Assembly (NCBI RefSeq): GCF_900167555.1
Contig: NZ_FUYF01000007.1
Coordinates: forward strand, 62,001-126,000
Source: Gemmiger formicilis
GTDB taxonomy: Bacteria; Bacillota; Clostridia; Oscillospirales; Ruminococcaceae
DNA length: 64,000 bases
Direction of reading: 5' to 3'
The notes beneath the pieces were generated by a model, which saw only the letters and a program-made list of their open reading frames with translations, had not been told where the DNA came from and made no database searches. Positions within the stretch are counted from its first letter, which is position 1, and every line of letters starts with the position of its first letter. Both the position numbers and the translations under genes were made by a program. Positions 33,685 to 41,878 of this stretch are shown piece by piece.

Positions 33685-36636
33685 ATGACGAAGCAACGAA
33701 CAAAATCAAATAAGAGCCTCTGGGTGCTGTTGGGCGGTGCCCTGCTGCTGCGCCTGGTGCTGGCCCTTGTGACGGACGGCTACCCCTACGACATGAGCTG
33801 CTTTGTGGCCTGGGGCGACAAGCTGGCCGCCGAGGGTCCCGCCGCTTTTTACAGCGAGGGCTACTTTGCCGACTACCCGCCCGGCTACCTCTGGGTGCTG
33901 GGGCTGGTGGGGGCCATCCGCGCGGCGCTGCACATCGCCTACGAGTCCAAGTGGACGTATTTTCTGCTGGCGCTCGTGCCGTCGCTCTGTGACTGCGGGC
34001 TGGCGTGGCTCGTCTACAGAACGGCAAAGTGCAGCAGCCGGGGCGTGAAGGAGCATACCGCGCTGGTGCTGACGGCGTTTACGGCGTTCAACCCGCTGAT
34101 GCTGTTCGACACCGGTGTCTGGAAGCAGATCGACGGTGCGTTTGCGCTGCCGCTTGTGCTCTGCTTTGTGCTGCTGGAGCAGCGGCGCTACCTGCCCGCC
34201 GCCGTGCTGTATGGCTTGGCGCTGGCCATCAAGCCGCAGGCGCTGCTGTTCGGCCCGGTGCTGGCGGTGTGCTATCTGGCGGCAATTGCGCTGGAAAAGG
34301 ACCGCCTGCGCGCCTTTGGCCGCTGCTTTGGCGGCGCGGCGCTGGCACTGCTGCCGCCGCTGCTGACAGGTCTGCCTTTTTTTGGCGTTGTGCAGTTGAT
34401 CCCGAAGCTGATCGACAAATACACCGGCACAATGTCCGGCTACCCCTACGCGACGATCAACGCCTTTAACTGGCTGGCGGCGCTGGGCGGCAACTGGAAG
34501 GGGCAGGCTGACCCGGCATTGTTTGGCATCAGCTGGCAGCAGCTTGGGTGCCTCAACATTCTGCTGGTCACGGCGGGGCTGGCGTATTTTGCGGCGCGCA
34601 GCGTGCGGGGCGGGTGGTTCTCACCGCTGCTGTTGGCGGCGTACTACGGCATCGGCATTTTTACGCTTGCGCACTGTATGCACGAGCGCTACATGGTGCC
34701 CGGTGTGCTGCTGACGCTGCTGGCCGCCGCGCACTGGAACGACATCCGCCTGTATGCGGCGGGCGTGGGCCTGTCGCTGACCGGCTTCATCAATCTGGCC
34801 ACGGTCTACTCGCAGACCGGCACCAACGATGAATGGCTGACGAGCGCGACCAGCTCGACAGTGGCCGTCCTGACCGGCCTTGGGGAGACGGTCTGCTTTG
34901 TGCTGCTGATCTTTGCAGTGTGGGATATTGCCCGCCATGGCCACACGCTGGCCCTGCCCGAGACAAAGCCGGAAACTGCCCCGCCCGTGCCCGCACCGCA
35001 GCCGAAATGGACCCGCCGCGAGGTGGGTGCGCTGTTGGCGCTGACGGCGGCCACGGCGGTGCTGAGCTTTAGCTATCTCGGCAGCCGCACCGCGCCGCAG
35101 GACCCGCTGGACGCGACAGGCACGGCGCTCTCCGAGAGTGTGACGCTGGACGGCAGCGCGGTATCGCTGTGGGTCTACCCGGGCATCTCGTTCGGCGGCA
35201 GCATGACGGTGACCGATGCCAACGGCAGCACGGTCTTTGAAAAGGAACTGAACTACGGCACCTGCTTCAGCTGGACAGCGAACGACGTGCAGCTGGCGGC
35301 GGGCACCCAGCTGACGGTCATGGTCGAGAACGCCCAGCTGTTTGAGCTGGCGTTCCGCGATGCCAACGGCCGACTGGTGCCGGTCACGGGCGGCGGCGCG
35401 CTGTTTGACGAGCAGACCGCCGTGCCCGACACGATCAGCCAGCTGAACAGCATGTATTTTGACGAGATTTACCATGGCCGCACCGGCTATGAGCAGCTGC
35501 ACAAAATGCCCGTCTACGAGACGACCCATCCGCCGCTGGGCAAGGACCTGATCATGGTCGGCATTGCGCTGTTCGGCATGACGGCATTCGGCTGGCGGTT
35601 CGCGGGTACGCTGTTCGGCGTGCTGCTGGTGCCGCTGGCGTGGTGCTTTGTGCGCCGCCTGACCCGCAAACCGTGGGCGGCAGCCACCGCAGGCGTGCTG
35701 CTGGCGCTGGATTTTATGCGCTTTTCCCAAAGCCGTCTGGCAACGATTGACATTTACGGTACGTTTTTTATCCTGCTGGGAGCCTACTGTATGGTGTGGT
35801 ACTGCCAGCGGGTGCTGACCGACGGCGTGAACCGTGCCCTGCTGCCGATGGCGCTGGGCGGCGTTGCGTTCGGGCTGGGCTGCGCAGCCAAGTGGACCGG
35901 CATCTACGCCGGGGCCGGGCTGGCCGTGCTGTATCTGGGCGTGCTCTATGCGCGCTGGCAGCAGAAAAGGCCCGGCTTCCGGGCGGAGTTCCGCACCGCG
36001 GCGGTGGGCGGCGTGCTGTTTTATGTGCTGCTGCCGCTCTGCCTCTACATTGGGTCCTATTTGCCGTACTGGTGGCGCGATCCGACGTTCAGCCTCAGCG
36101 ATTGGTGGCAGTGCCAGGTGTCGATGTTCAGCTACCACGCGACGCTGAAGGCGACCCATCCGTTTGAGAGCCGCTGGTACACTTGGCTGCTGGGCCTGCG
36201 CCCGGTGTGGTACTACCGCAACGGTTACCTGCCCTACGGCATGAAGGCCAGCATTGCGGGCATGGCCGGGCCGGTCATCTGGCTGGTCGGGCTGGCGGCG
36301 CTGGTCGGGCTTTTGTGGCATCAGGTCAGCGGGCGCGGCAGCCGCCAGGGCGCGGGCGTGCTGATTTTGTACGGCACGCAGCTCATCCCGTGGATGCTGG
36401 TGACGCGCTGCACCTTCCTGTACCATTATTTCCCCAGCTCGATGTTCTGTCTGGCGGCGCTGGCACTGGTGCTGGCGCGGATGAAGCACGTAGACTGGGC
36501 GAAAAAGATCGCCGCGGGTCTCTGCGTGGTGGCGTTCGTCCTGTTTGTGGTCTATTATCCGGCGCTCTCCGGCCTGCCCATTCCCGCCTGGTGGGCTGAC
36601 GCCCTGAATGCCCTGCCAAGCTTTGGGTTCTATTAA
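33685..36636 (+). CDS. Two-module GT-C protein: mannosyltransferase-like plus PMT/GT39 module
   Basis: 983 residues. The N-terminal module (about 1-460) is polytopic, with GYPYDMSCFVAWGDKL and DYPPGYLW loops like GT87/PIG-M-type mannosyltransferases. A soluble beta-rich segment follows (about 500-600). The C-terminal module (about 610-983) carries YFDEIYHGR and THPPLGKDL, the DE loop and following motif of protein O-mannosyltransferases (GT39). Such enzymes transfer sugars from polyprenyl phosphate to proteins or glycans outside the membrane. The ATG at 33685 has no good Shine-Dalgarno, so the start is uncertain. It is the strongest hint of protein glycosylation in the window. Confidence 0.83.
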   Translation: MTKQRTKSNKSLWVLLGGALLLRLVLALVTDGYPYDMSCFVAWGDKLAAEGPAAFYSEGYFADYPPGYLWVLGLVGAIRAALHIAYESKWTYFLLALVPSLCDCGLAWLVYRTAKCSSRGVKEHTALVLTAFTAFNPLMLFDTGVWKQIDGAFALPLVLCFVLLEQRRYLPAAVLYGLALAIKPQALLFGPVLAVCYLAAIALEKDRLRAFGRCFGGAALALLPPLLTGLPFFGVVQLIPKLIDKYTGTMSGYPYATINAFNWLAALGGNWKGQADPALFGISWQQLGCLNILLVTAGLAYFAARSVRGGWFSPLLLAAYYGIGIFTLAHCMHERYMVPGVLLTLLAAAHWNDIRLYAAGVGLSLTGFINLATVYSQTGTNDEWLTSATSSTVAVLTGLGETVCFVLLIFAVWDIARHGHTLALPETKPETAPPVPAPQPKWTRREVGALLALTAATAVLSFSYLGSRTAPQDPLDATGTALSESVTLDGSAVSLWVYPGISFGGSMTVTDANGSTVFEKELNYGTCFSWTANDVQLAAGTQLTVMVENAQLFELAFRDANGRLVPVTGGGALFDEQTAVPDTISQLNSMYFDEIYHGRTGYEQLHKMPVYETTHPPLGKDLIMVGIALFGMTAFGWRFAGTLFGVLLVPLAWCFVRRLTRKPWAAATAGVLLALDFMRFSQSRLATIDIYGTFFILLGAYCMVWYCQRVLTDGVNRALLPMALGGVAFGLGCAAKWTGIYAGAGLAVLYLGVLYARWQQKRPGFRAEFRTAAVGGVLFYVLLPLCLYIGSYLPYWWRDPTFSLSDWWQCQVSMFSYHATLKATHPFESRWYTWLLGLRPVWYYRNGYLPYGMKASIAGMAGPVIWLVGLAALVGLLWHQVSGRGSRQGAGVLILYGTQLIPWMLVTRCTFLYHYFPSSMFCLAALALVLARMKHVDWAKKIAAGLCVVAFVLFVVYYPALSGLPIPAWWADALNALPSFGFY

Positions 36637-36640
36637 AAAA

Positions 36641-36691
36641 AGCCTCCCTTGTCAAAGGGAGGTGCCGAGGGCAGCGAGGCGGAGGGATTCC
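36641..36691. repeat. Left inverted arm of family B element B4
   Basis: AGCCTCCCTTGTCAAAGGGA opens the arm, then GGTGCCGAGG and GGAGGGATTCC. It starts 4 nt after the preceding stop. The right arm at 37121-37174 is its inverted partner, with the DUF559 gene between. Confidence 0.88.
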
Positions 36692-36734
36692 AGCCCGTTT
36701 GCCCGGTGAGAAACCAGGAGGAGTAACTGCCTGT

Positions 36735-37097
36735 ATGAATGGCAAGCACAACAAAGCGCTGACCCCGATAGCGCGAAAGCTCCGCAAGGATATGACCAGG
36801 GAGGAACGTCATCTCTGGTACGATTTCCTGCGGGAGTACCCGATCCGCTTTTTGCGGCAAAAGGTCATCGGCAGCTATGTGGTGGACTTTTACTGCGCCG
36901 CAGCCAAGCTGGTGGTAGAATTGGATGGGTCGCAGCATTACGAGGAGAAGGGCATTGCTGACGACCAGACGCGCACGGAGTTCCTGCAAAAATATGATTT
37001 GCGGGTGCTGCGGTTTGCCAACAACGATGTGATGAAGAATTTTGAAGGGGTATGTACTGTCATTGATAGGGAAGTGCAGGAATCCCTCCGCGTATAA
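36735..37097 (+). CDS. DUF559 protein, Vsr-like endonuclease fold, inside a family B repeat
   Basis: 120 residues. The family is related to very-short-patch-repair (Vsr) and PD-(D/E)XK-type endonucleases. Visible motifs are ERHLWYDFLREYPIRFLRQK, VVDFYCAAAKLVVELDGSQH with the candidate metal acids D and E, and LRVLRFAN. It has an upstream AGGAGGAG but the spacing to ATG 36735 is long. The last codons (QESLRV and stop) are encoded in repeat sequence, and both flanks are inverted family B arms. I infer the gene is cargo or a driver of the repeat; a host repair role is an alternative. Confidence 0.82.
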   Translation: MNGKHNKALTPIARKLRKDMTREERHLWYDFLREYPIRFLRQKVIGSYVVDFYCAAAKLVVELDGSQHYEEKGIADDQTRTEFLQKYDLRVLRFANNDVMKNFEGVCTVIDREVQESLRV

Positions 37098-37120
37098 GGG
37101 GTGCCCTCCGTGAGGCCGCG

Positions 37121-37174
37121 GGAATCCCTCCGGCCTTGCCGGGGCTCGGCCACCTCCCTTTGACAAGGGAGGCT
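37121..37174. repeat. Right inverted arm of family B element B4
   Basis: GGAATCCCTCCGGCCTTGCC, then CTCGGCCACCTCCC and TTTGACAAGGGAGGCT. It mirrors the left arm closely, differing mainly around the small internal hairpin. Confidence 0.88.
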
Positions 37175-37180
37175 AAAAAA

Positions 37181-37228
37181 CGCTGCGGTAACGGGAGATG
37201 ACTCCTGTTACCGCAGCGCTTTTGTTTT
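37181..37228. terminator. Bidirectional intrinsic terminator
   Basis: CGCTGCGGTAAC pairs with GTTACCGCAGCG; an A-run precedes and TTTTGTTTT follows, so it can serve the + strand DUF559 side and the - strand pfp gene. Confidence 0.85.
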
Positions 37229-37239
37229 GTTGTTTTAAA

Positions 37240-37263
37240 GTTCCTTTCTTATAAGAAAGGAAC
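37240..37263. repeat. Perfect 24-bp palindrome after pfp (family C)
   Basis: GTTCCTTTCTTA followed by its exact complement. In pfp orientation it lies 11 nt after the stop, behind TGGGGCACGGT, very like the palindrome after deoC. Confidence 0.75.
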
Positions 37264-37274
37264 ACCGTGCCCCA

Positions 37275-38510
37275 TCAAGCCTCCGGCAGATAAATATGAT
37301 GCGGCAACCCCTCGACGTAGATGGGGGTCAGCTCGGCCTGAACGAGGGGCAGGGCGTAGGCCAGGAACTCGTCGGTCATCGCGGTGTGGTCGGCGTTGAC
37401 CCACTCCAGCGGGACCTTCTTCTCGAGGTTTGCGACCTCGCTGATCGGGTGCAGGCTCGTGCCGCACTGGTACGGCGCATTGGAGATGCGGTCCAGCGCG
37501 ACCATCTCGCCGGTGTGGCCCTCAAACGCGGCCTTGGCAGCGGCACCGCCGACCTGATACGCCTCGGTGATGTCGGTGCGGCTCGTCAGATGGCCCGCGC
37601 AGCGCTGCAGCGTCGAAAGCTCGATGCAGCGGGTCTTGGTGTCCAGACGGCGTGCAACGGTGTTTGCCAGGAAGCGCGCCGTACCGGTCAAAGCCTTGTG
37701 GCCGAACGCATCCACCGCGTGGACATCGTCAGCCAGCTCGCAGACGTAGCGGCCATCCTCGAGCTTGACGCCCTCGGACACGGCGATGACAATGGACGGC
37801 TTCTCCTTCTGCATCCGCTCGACCTTCTCGACGAAGTGATCCACATTGAACGGAACCTCGGGCAGGCAGATCATGTCCACGCCCTCGCAGTCCTCGGCTT
37901 TCGCCAGCGCCGCGGCGGCGGTCAGCCAGCCCGCATTGCGGCCCATGATCTCGACGATGGTCACGTACTTCGTGCCGTAGACCGTCGCATCGCGGATGAT
38001 CTCCTTCATCACAACGCCGATGTACTTGGCCGCACTGCCGTAGCCGGGGGTGTGGTCGGTGACCATCAGGTCATTGTCGATGGTCTTGGGCACGCCCATA
38101 AAGCGGATGTCGCTGCCGATGTGTGCGCCGTAGTCGGCCAGCTTGCCGATGGTGTCCATCGAGTCATTGCCGCCGATGTAGAAGAAGTAGCCGATGTCCA
38201 GCTCCTTCAAGATCTCGAACAGCCGGATGTAGACTCTCTCGCCCTCGGCGGTGTGCCAGTCGGGCAGCTTATAGCGGCAGGAACCCAGATAGCTGGACGG
38301 GGTGCGCTTCAAAAGCTCAATGTCCAGCGCGGTTTTCAGCTTGTCGTCCAGCACGCAGGTGCGGCGCTCCAGCAGACCGGCTACGCCGTGCAGCATGCCG
38401 TAGACCTTGCCTGCGCCGCGGCGCTTGCAGCTCTCATACACGCCGGCCAGGCTTGCGTTGATGACCGAGGTGGGGCCGCCGGACTGACCAACGATTGCGT
38501 TTTTTGCCAT
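37275..38510 (-). CDS. pfp: Pyrophosphate-dependent 6-phosphofructokinase
   Basis: The 411-residue enzyme phosphorylates fructose 6-phosphate in glycolysis. The two positions that separate PPi- from ATP-dependent forms both read as PPi type: D116 in GGNDSMD (ATP enzymes have glycine) and K142 in PKTIDND (ATP enzymes have glycine). The fructose-phosphate and catalytic segments MGRNAGWLTAA and ICLPEVPF are also present. GGAGG precedes the ATG. It is transcribed alone, opposite to its neighbours, and could run glycolysis with pyrophosphate and be reversible. Confidence 0.92.
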   Translation of the reverse strand: MAKNAIVGQSGGPTSVINASLAGVYESCKRRGAGKVYGMLHGVAGLLERRTCVLDDKLKTALDIELLKRTPSSYLGSCRYKLPDWHTAEGERVYIRLFEILKELDIGYFFYIGGNDSMDTIGKLADYGAHIGSDIRFMGVPKTIDNDLMVTDHTPGYGSAAKYIGVVMKEIIRDATVYGTKYVTIVEIMGRNAGWLTAAAALAKAEDCEGVDMICLPEVPFNVDHFVEKVERMQKEKPSIVIAVSEGVKLEDGRYVCELADDVHAVDAFGHKALTGTARFLANTVARRLDTKTRCIELSTLQRCAGHLTSRTDITEAYQVGGAAAKAAFEGHTGEMVALDRISNAPYQCGTSLHPISEVANLEKKVPLEWVNADHTAMTDEFLAYALPLVQAELTPIYVEGLPHHIYLPEA

Positions 38511-38605
38511 GGTTTTCCTCCTTGCAGGCGGAGCCTGCAGCTTGTGGGTGGGTGCTCCCGGCAGAGGGTAGAGGTACCGCGGAGCAAACGAATTTTGTCA
38601 TCCTC

Positions 38606-38634
38606 AGTGTATCATGCCGGAGCAGGTTTGACCA
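38606..38634 (-). promoter_or_regulatory. Probable pfp promoter
   Basis: On the minus strand an extended -10 TGA-TACACT is 17 nt from a weak -35 TGGTCA. The leader is about 90 nt and contains the small hairpin GCAGGC-GGA-GCCTGC near the start codon. Confidence 0.45.
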
Positions 38635-38639
38635 TTGCG

Positions 38640-38918
38640 GCAGTTGCCTAAATAGCGGCGCGGCTATCGCAGATTCCCGATTCCGCAGTGCGGAACGGTC
38701 ATGCGCGGCACAATTCTGTATATGGAAATCTGTTCCGCGGTATGGAATTTTGCGCTGCAAAAAACTGCAAGAATGATTCCGAAACTTTGCAAAAATTGCG
38801 AAACGGCAAAACATTGTGCAAGTTGACGAAGGTGTTGGATTTTTGACCGGCTGCAGGGCAAGGTGCCGGAGGGGCTCTGCCACTCTGCGGTTCACGCAAA
38901 CTTTTTTGTAATACCATC
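38640..38918. other. Intergenic stretch without an assigned gene
   Basis: Between the divergent pfp and asnB promoters. It contains short palindromes, such as TTCCGCA-G-TGCGGAA (38681-38695) and the related TTCCGCGGTATGGAA (38732-38746), which may be binding sites. No convincing coding frame or RNA was found. Confidence 0.4.
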
Positions 38919-38947
38919 TTGACACCACCCCTCAACCGTGCTATTCT
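38919..38947 (+). promoter_or_regulatory. Promoter of the T-box/asnB unit
   Basis: Consensus -35 TTGACA (38919-38924), a 17-nt spacer, and extended -10 TGC-TATTCT (38942-38947). Confidence 0.85.
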
Positions 38948-38954
38948 TTAACCA

Positions 38955-39245
38955 TCAAAAGCGTTGAAGAGGAAAAGTACCGCTCCATATCCGCACAGAG
39001 AGCCTGGCGTCTGGTGTAAGCCGGGACGGGGACAGGGCGCGAAAGAACACCTCCGAGCTGCAGCCTGAAATGCAAAAAGTAGGGTGTGCCGCAGGCCGTG
39101 CGTTACAGCGGCAGCGTTTCAAAGGTGAACGTGTACGGAAAAAGTGACCGTATGCCGTCATTTCGGCTGCGGTAATTTAGGTGGCACCGCGGATCCAAGA
39201 CAGCGATTCGTCCTAATGCAGGGCGAATGGGCTGTCTTTTTTGTT
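38955..39245 (+). promoter_or_regulatory. T-box riboswitch, asparagine-specific
   Basis: The leader has the stem I AGAGAGCCTGG...GGTGTAAGCCGG region and a specifier loop where AAC (39046-39048, followed by A) would read tRNA-Asn. The T-box sequence AGGTGGCACCGCGG is at 39179-39192; its TGGC bulge pairs with a tRNA end having discriminator G, as in tRNA-Asn. A terminator (AAGACAGC...GCTGTCTTTTTT) ends at 39245. Uncharged tRNA-Asn would favour the antiterminator and switch on the synthetase gene. The specifier assignment is inferred. Confidence 0.92.
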
Positions 39246-39292
39246 TACCATTCGGAGGGTGTAAGACGTAAACCGAAAAGGAGAAACAAACA

Positions 39293-40873
39293 ATGTGCTG
39301 CATCATGGGTTATGCCGGGCATGATCTGCCCAAGGAAACTTTCACCGAATATCTGCTGCGTACCACCAGCCGCGGCCCGGACGACCAGCGCGTGGCCGAG
39401 ACCGAGTTCGGCCTGCTGGGCTTTGGCCGTCTGGCCATCATGGGCCTGACGCCCGAGGGCATGCAGCCCTTTTTCCGCGGTGCGGACTGCGTGGCCTGCA
39501 ACGGCGAGCTGTACGGCTTCCGCCCCGTCAAGGCCGAGCTGGAGGCCGAGGGCTACACGTTCGAGTCCGACTCCGACTGCGAGATCATCCTGCCGCTCTA
39601 CTACAAGTACGGCCTTGACATGTTCAGGCACCTCGACGCCGAGTTCGCCATGATCCTGTACGACAGCCGCAAAAAGCTGCTGATCGCCGCACGCGACCCC
39701 ATCGGCATCCGCCCGCTGTTCTACGGCTACAGTGAGTCGGGGCACATTGCCTTTGCGTCCGAGGCGAAAAACCTCGTGGGCCTGTGCAAAAAAATCTATC
39801 CGTTCCCGATTGGCAGCTACTACTGCAACGGTCAGTTTGTGCGCTACTGCGACATTGCCGATACGCCCGCCTACAGCCAGGACGAGCTGCCCGAGATTTT
39901 GACGAACATCCGCGAAAAGCTGGTTGCCGGTGTGGACAAGCGCCTTGACGCCGACACGCCGGTTGGCTTCCTGCTGTCGGGCGGTCTTGATTCGAGCCTG
40001 GTCTGCGCGATTGCGGCCAAGAAGCTGGGCAAGCCGATCCACACGTTCGCTATCGGCATGAGTGAGGACGCCATTGACCTGAAATACGCCAAGCAGGTGG
40101 CCGACTACCTGCACGCCGATCACACCGAAGTCATCATCAACCGCGACATCGTGCTGGACGCGCTGGAAAAGGTCGTCGCCATGCTCGGCACCTGGGATAT
40201 TACCACCATCCGCGCGTCGGTGGGCATGTATCTGGTCTGCAAGTACATCCACGAGCACACCGACATCCGCGTGCTGCTGACCGGCGAGATCTCCGATGAG
40301 CTGTTCGGCTACAAGTACACCGACTACGCGCCGTCCGCCGCCGCATTCCAGACCGAGAGCCAGAAGCGCATCCGCGAGCTGTATATGTACGACGTGCTGC
40401 GCGCGGACCGCTCCATCAGCGTGAACAGCCTCGAGGCCCGCGTGCCGTTCGGTGATCTGGATTTTGTGCGTTACGTCATGAGCATCGACCCGGCCAAAAA
40501 GCTGAACACCTACGGCAAGGGCAAGTATCTGCTGCGCAAGGCGTTTGAGGGCGACTGGCTGCCCGAGAGCATCCTCTGGCGCGAGAAGGCCGCCTTCAGC
40601 GATGCCGTCGGCCATTCGATGGTGGATGACCTGAAGGAGTACGCCGAGACGGTCTACACGGACCGCGACTTTGCCGAGAAGTGCGGCAAGTACACCTACG
40701 CCCGCCCGTTTACCAAAGAAAGCCTGCTGTACCGCGAAATTTTTGAGAAGTATTATCCCGGTCAGGCCGAGATGATCGTCGATTACTGGATGCCCAACAA
40801 GGCATGGCCTCACTGCGATGTCAACGATCCCAGCGCCCGCGTGCTGGCAAACTACGGCGCAAGCGGGCAATAA
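39293..40873 (+). CDS. asnB: Asparagine synthetase (glutamine-hydrolysing)
   Basis: 526 residues. An N-terminal class II glutaminase domain starts with nucleophile C2 (MCCIMGYAG; most relatives have MCGI) and has RGPDDQR and CNGELYG. The synthetase domain has the PP-loop LLSGGLDSS at about 228-235 and LLTGEISDELFGY. It converts aspartate, glutamine and ATP into asparagine. AAAAGGAG precedes the ATG. The asparagine T-box just upstream matches this role. The extra cysteine at position 3 is unusual. Confidence 0.95.
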   Translation: MCCIMGYAGHDLPKETFTEYLLRTTSRGPDDQRVAETEFGLLGFGRLAIMGLTPEGMQPFFRGADCVACNGELYGFRPVKAELEAEGYTFESDSDCEIILPLYYKYGLDMFRHLDAEFAMILYDSRKKLLIAARDPIGIRPLFYGYSESGHIAFASEAKNLVGLCKKIYPFPIGSYYCNGQFVRYCDIADTPAYSQDELPEILTNIREKLVAGVDKRLDADTPVGFLLSGGLDSSLVCAIAAKKLGKPIHTFAIGMSEDAIDLKYAKQVADYLHADHTEVIINRDIVLDALEKVVAMLGTWDITTIRASVGMYLVCKYIHEHTDIRVLLTGEISDELFGYKYTDYAPSAAAFQTESQKRIRELYMYDVLRADRSISVNSLEARVPFGDLDFVRYVMSIDPAKKLNTYGKGKYLLRKAFEGDWLPESILWREKAAFSDAVGHSMVDDLKEYAETVYTDRDFAEKCGKYTYARPFTKESLLYREIFEKYYPGQAEMIVDYWMPNKAWPHCDVNDPSARVLANYGASGQ

Positions 40874-41025
40874 GGGGAAAGCTGCCCAAAGCCCCTCAGG
40901 CCTCGTAAACTCGGCCAGCTCCCCACTCCGTGGGGCGCCTTATTGCGCGGGCTTTGCCCGCGAGAAAGCCTCCTCACGAAGTGGGGAGGTGGCCGCGCGA
41001 AGCAAGGCCGGAAGGGCTTTACCCG
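40874..41025. repeat. Family B-like repeat, rearranged copy B5
   Basis: Contains CTCCCCACTCCGTGGGG, GCGCGGGCTTTGCCCGCG and CCTCACGAAGTGGGGAGGTGG with GGCCGCGCGAAGCAAGGCC. The halves are arranged differently from other copies. It starts directly after the asnB stop. Confidence 0.72.
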
Positions 41026-41049
41026 TTGACCTTTACAAAAAGCTTTCTC

Positions 41050-41077
41050 TTGCATTTCCCCAAAATCTATGTATAAT
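41050..41077 (+). promoter_or_regulatory. Promoter of the folate transporter unit
   Basis: TTGCAT (41050-41055), 16-nt spacer, TATAAT (41072-41077). Transcription would begin near 41084, just before the riboswitch. Confidence 0.75.
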
Positions 41078-41090
41078 TAAAATTGTTTTC

Positions 41091-41202
41091 GCAGAGTAGA
41101 GACCTGCGCGTGGGGCTTGGCCCCGAAGTGCCTGACCAACGGGGAGTTGTGGCAGGACGAAGTGACGGAAACGTCCGCGGTGCAGGTTTCGCATCCCACT
41201 GC
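41091..41202 (+). promoter_or_regulatory. Tetrahydrofolate (THF) riboswitch
   Basis: The aptamer begins GCAGAGTAGA and ends GCATCCCACTGC, so the closing GCAG/CTGC helix pairs. Internal conserved segments are GAAGTGCCTGA, GGACGAAG and CGCGGTGCAGGT, matching the clostridial THF-sensing class found before folT and folE. The gene it controls is a folate-type ECF transporter, in agreement with this. Confidence 0.88.
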
Positions 41203-41230
41203 TGCATGATGGTGTGCAACGGCGGATGCG

Positions 41231-41296
41231 GCGTTGTGCCCATCCGACAAAAATTGCCTCCTCCCTTGTGCGGCAACGCACAAAGGAGGATTTTTT
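41231..41296 (+). promoter_or_regulatory. Expression platform: terminator hairpin that also hides the ribosome site
   Basis: CCTCC...CTTGTGCG-GCAA-CGCACAAAGGAGG (41257-41289) is followed by ATTTTTT and then ATG 41297. The Shine-Dalgarno AAAGGAGG is the 3' arm. An upstream GCGTTG (41231-41236) can pair with CAACGC (41274-41279) and open the hairpin. So one stem can stop transcription or block translation. Confidence 0.75.
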
Positions 41297-41878
41297 ATGT
41301 GCGAACAAAAGCTGTCCGTCTTTTCCGCTGACTACTGGCGCGCTGCCCGGCGTGAGCTGAACAACCCGCGGGTGCTGGCCTTTTCGGGGCTGGTCTGCGC
41401 CATGGCCATCGTGCTGGAAAGCCTGCCCATCTACCTGCTGGGGCCGAGCCTGAAAATTTACTTCAGCTTCCTCGCCGTCTCGCTGGGCTGCATGTGCTAC
41501 GGCCCCGTCGTTGGCATGATGGCCGGGGCTATCATTGATACGGTGGGTTTCCTGCTGGCAGGCTACGGCGAGCCGTATTTCCCCGGCTACCTCATTACGG
41601 CCATGCTGTCGGGACTGATCTACGGCGTTATGCTGTACCGCCAAAAACCGACGCTGCCGCGCATTATTGTGACACGGCTCATCATAAACTACGGCAGCAA
41701 CGTCCTGCTGGGCAGCGTCTGGAAGGCGATGCTCTACGGCAAGGGCTACCTTTACTATTTCACCTCGGGTCTGGTAAAGAACACGACGATGCTGCCCATC
41801 GAGGTGTTCCTGACCTGGGTCGTGCTCAACGCCGCCGTAAGGCAGGGGCTGGACAGAAAGTTTATCCATAAGAGGTAA
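41297..41878 (+). CDS. folT: Folate-family ECF transporter S component
   Basis: The 193-residue membrane protein has about five to six helices and the S-component pattern GLVCAMAIVLESLPIYLLGP, followed by the loop YGPVVGMMAGAIIDTVGFLL. S components bind a vitamin and use the shared ECF module for uptake. The THF riboswitch in its leader identifies folate as the likely substrate. Energy-coupling genes are not in the window. The frame extends upstream, but ATG 41297 follows AAAGGAGG by 7 nt. Confidence 0.9.
   Translation: MCEQKLSVFSADYWRAARRELNNPRVLAFSGLVCAMAIVLESLPIYLLGPSLKIYFSFLAVSLGCMCYGPVVGMMAGAIIDTVGFLLAGYGEPYFPGYLITAMLSGLIYGVMLYRQKPTLPRIIVTRLIINYGSNVLLGSVWKAMLYGKGYLYYFTSGLVKNTTMLPIEVFLTWVVLNAAVRQGLDRKFIHKR

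Noticed and set aside
34621..36489. 622-residue minus-strand frame opposite the two-module GT-C gene
   Set aside because: Rich in H, Q and R, as expected from the complement of membrane-protein codons; no recognised domain or ribosome site.
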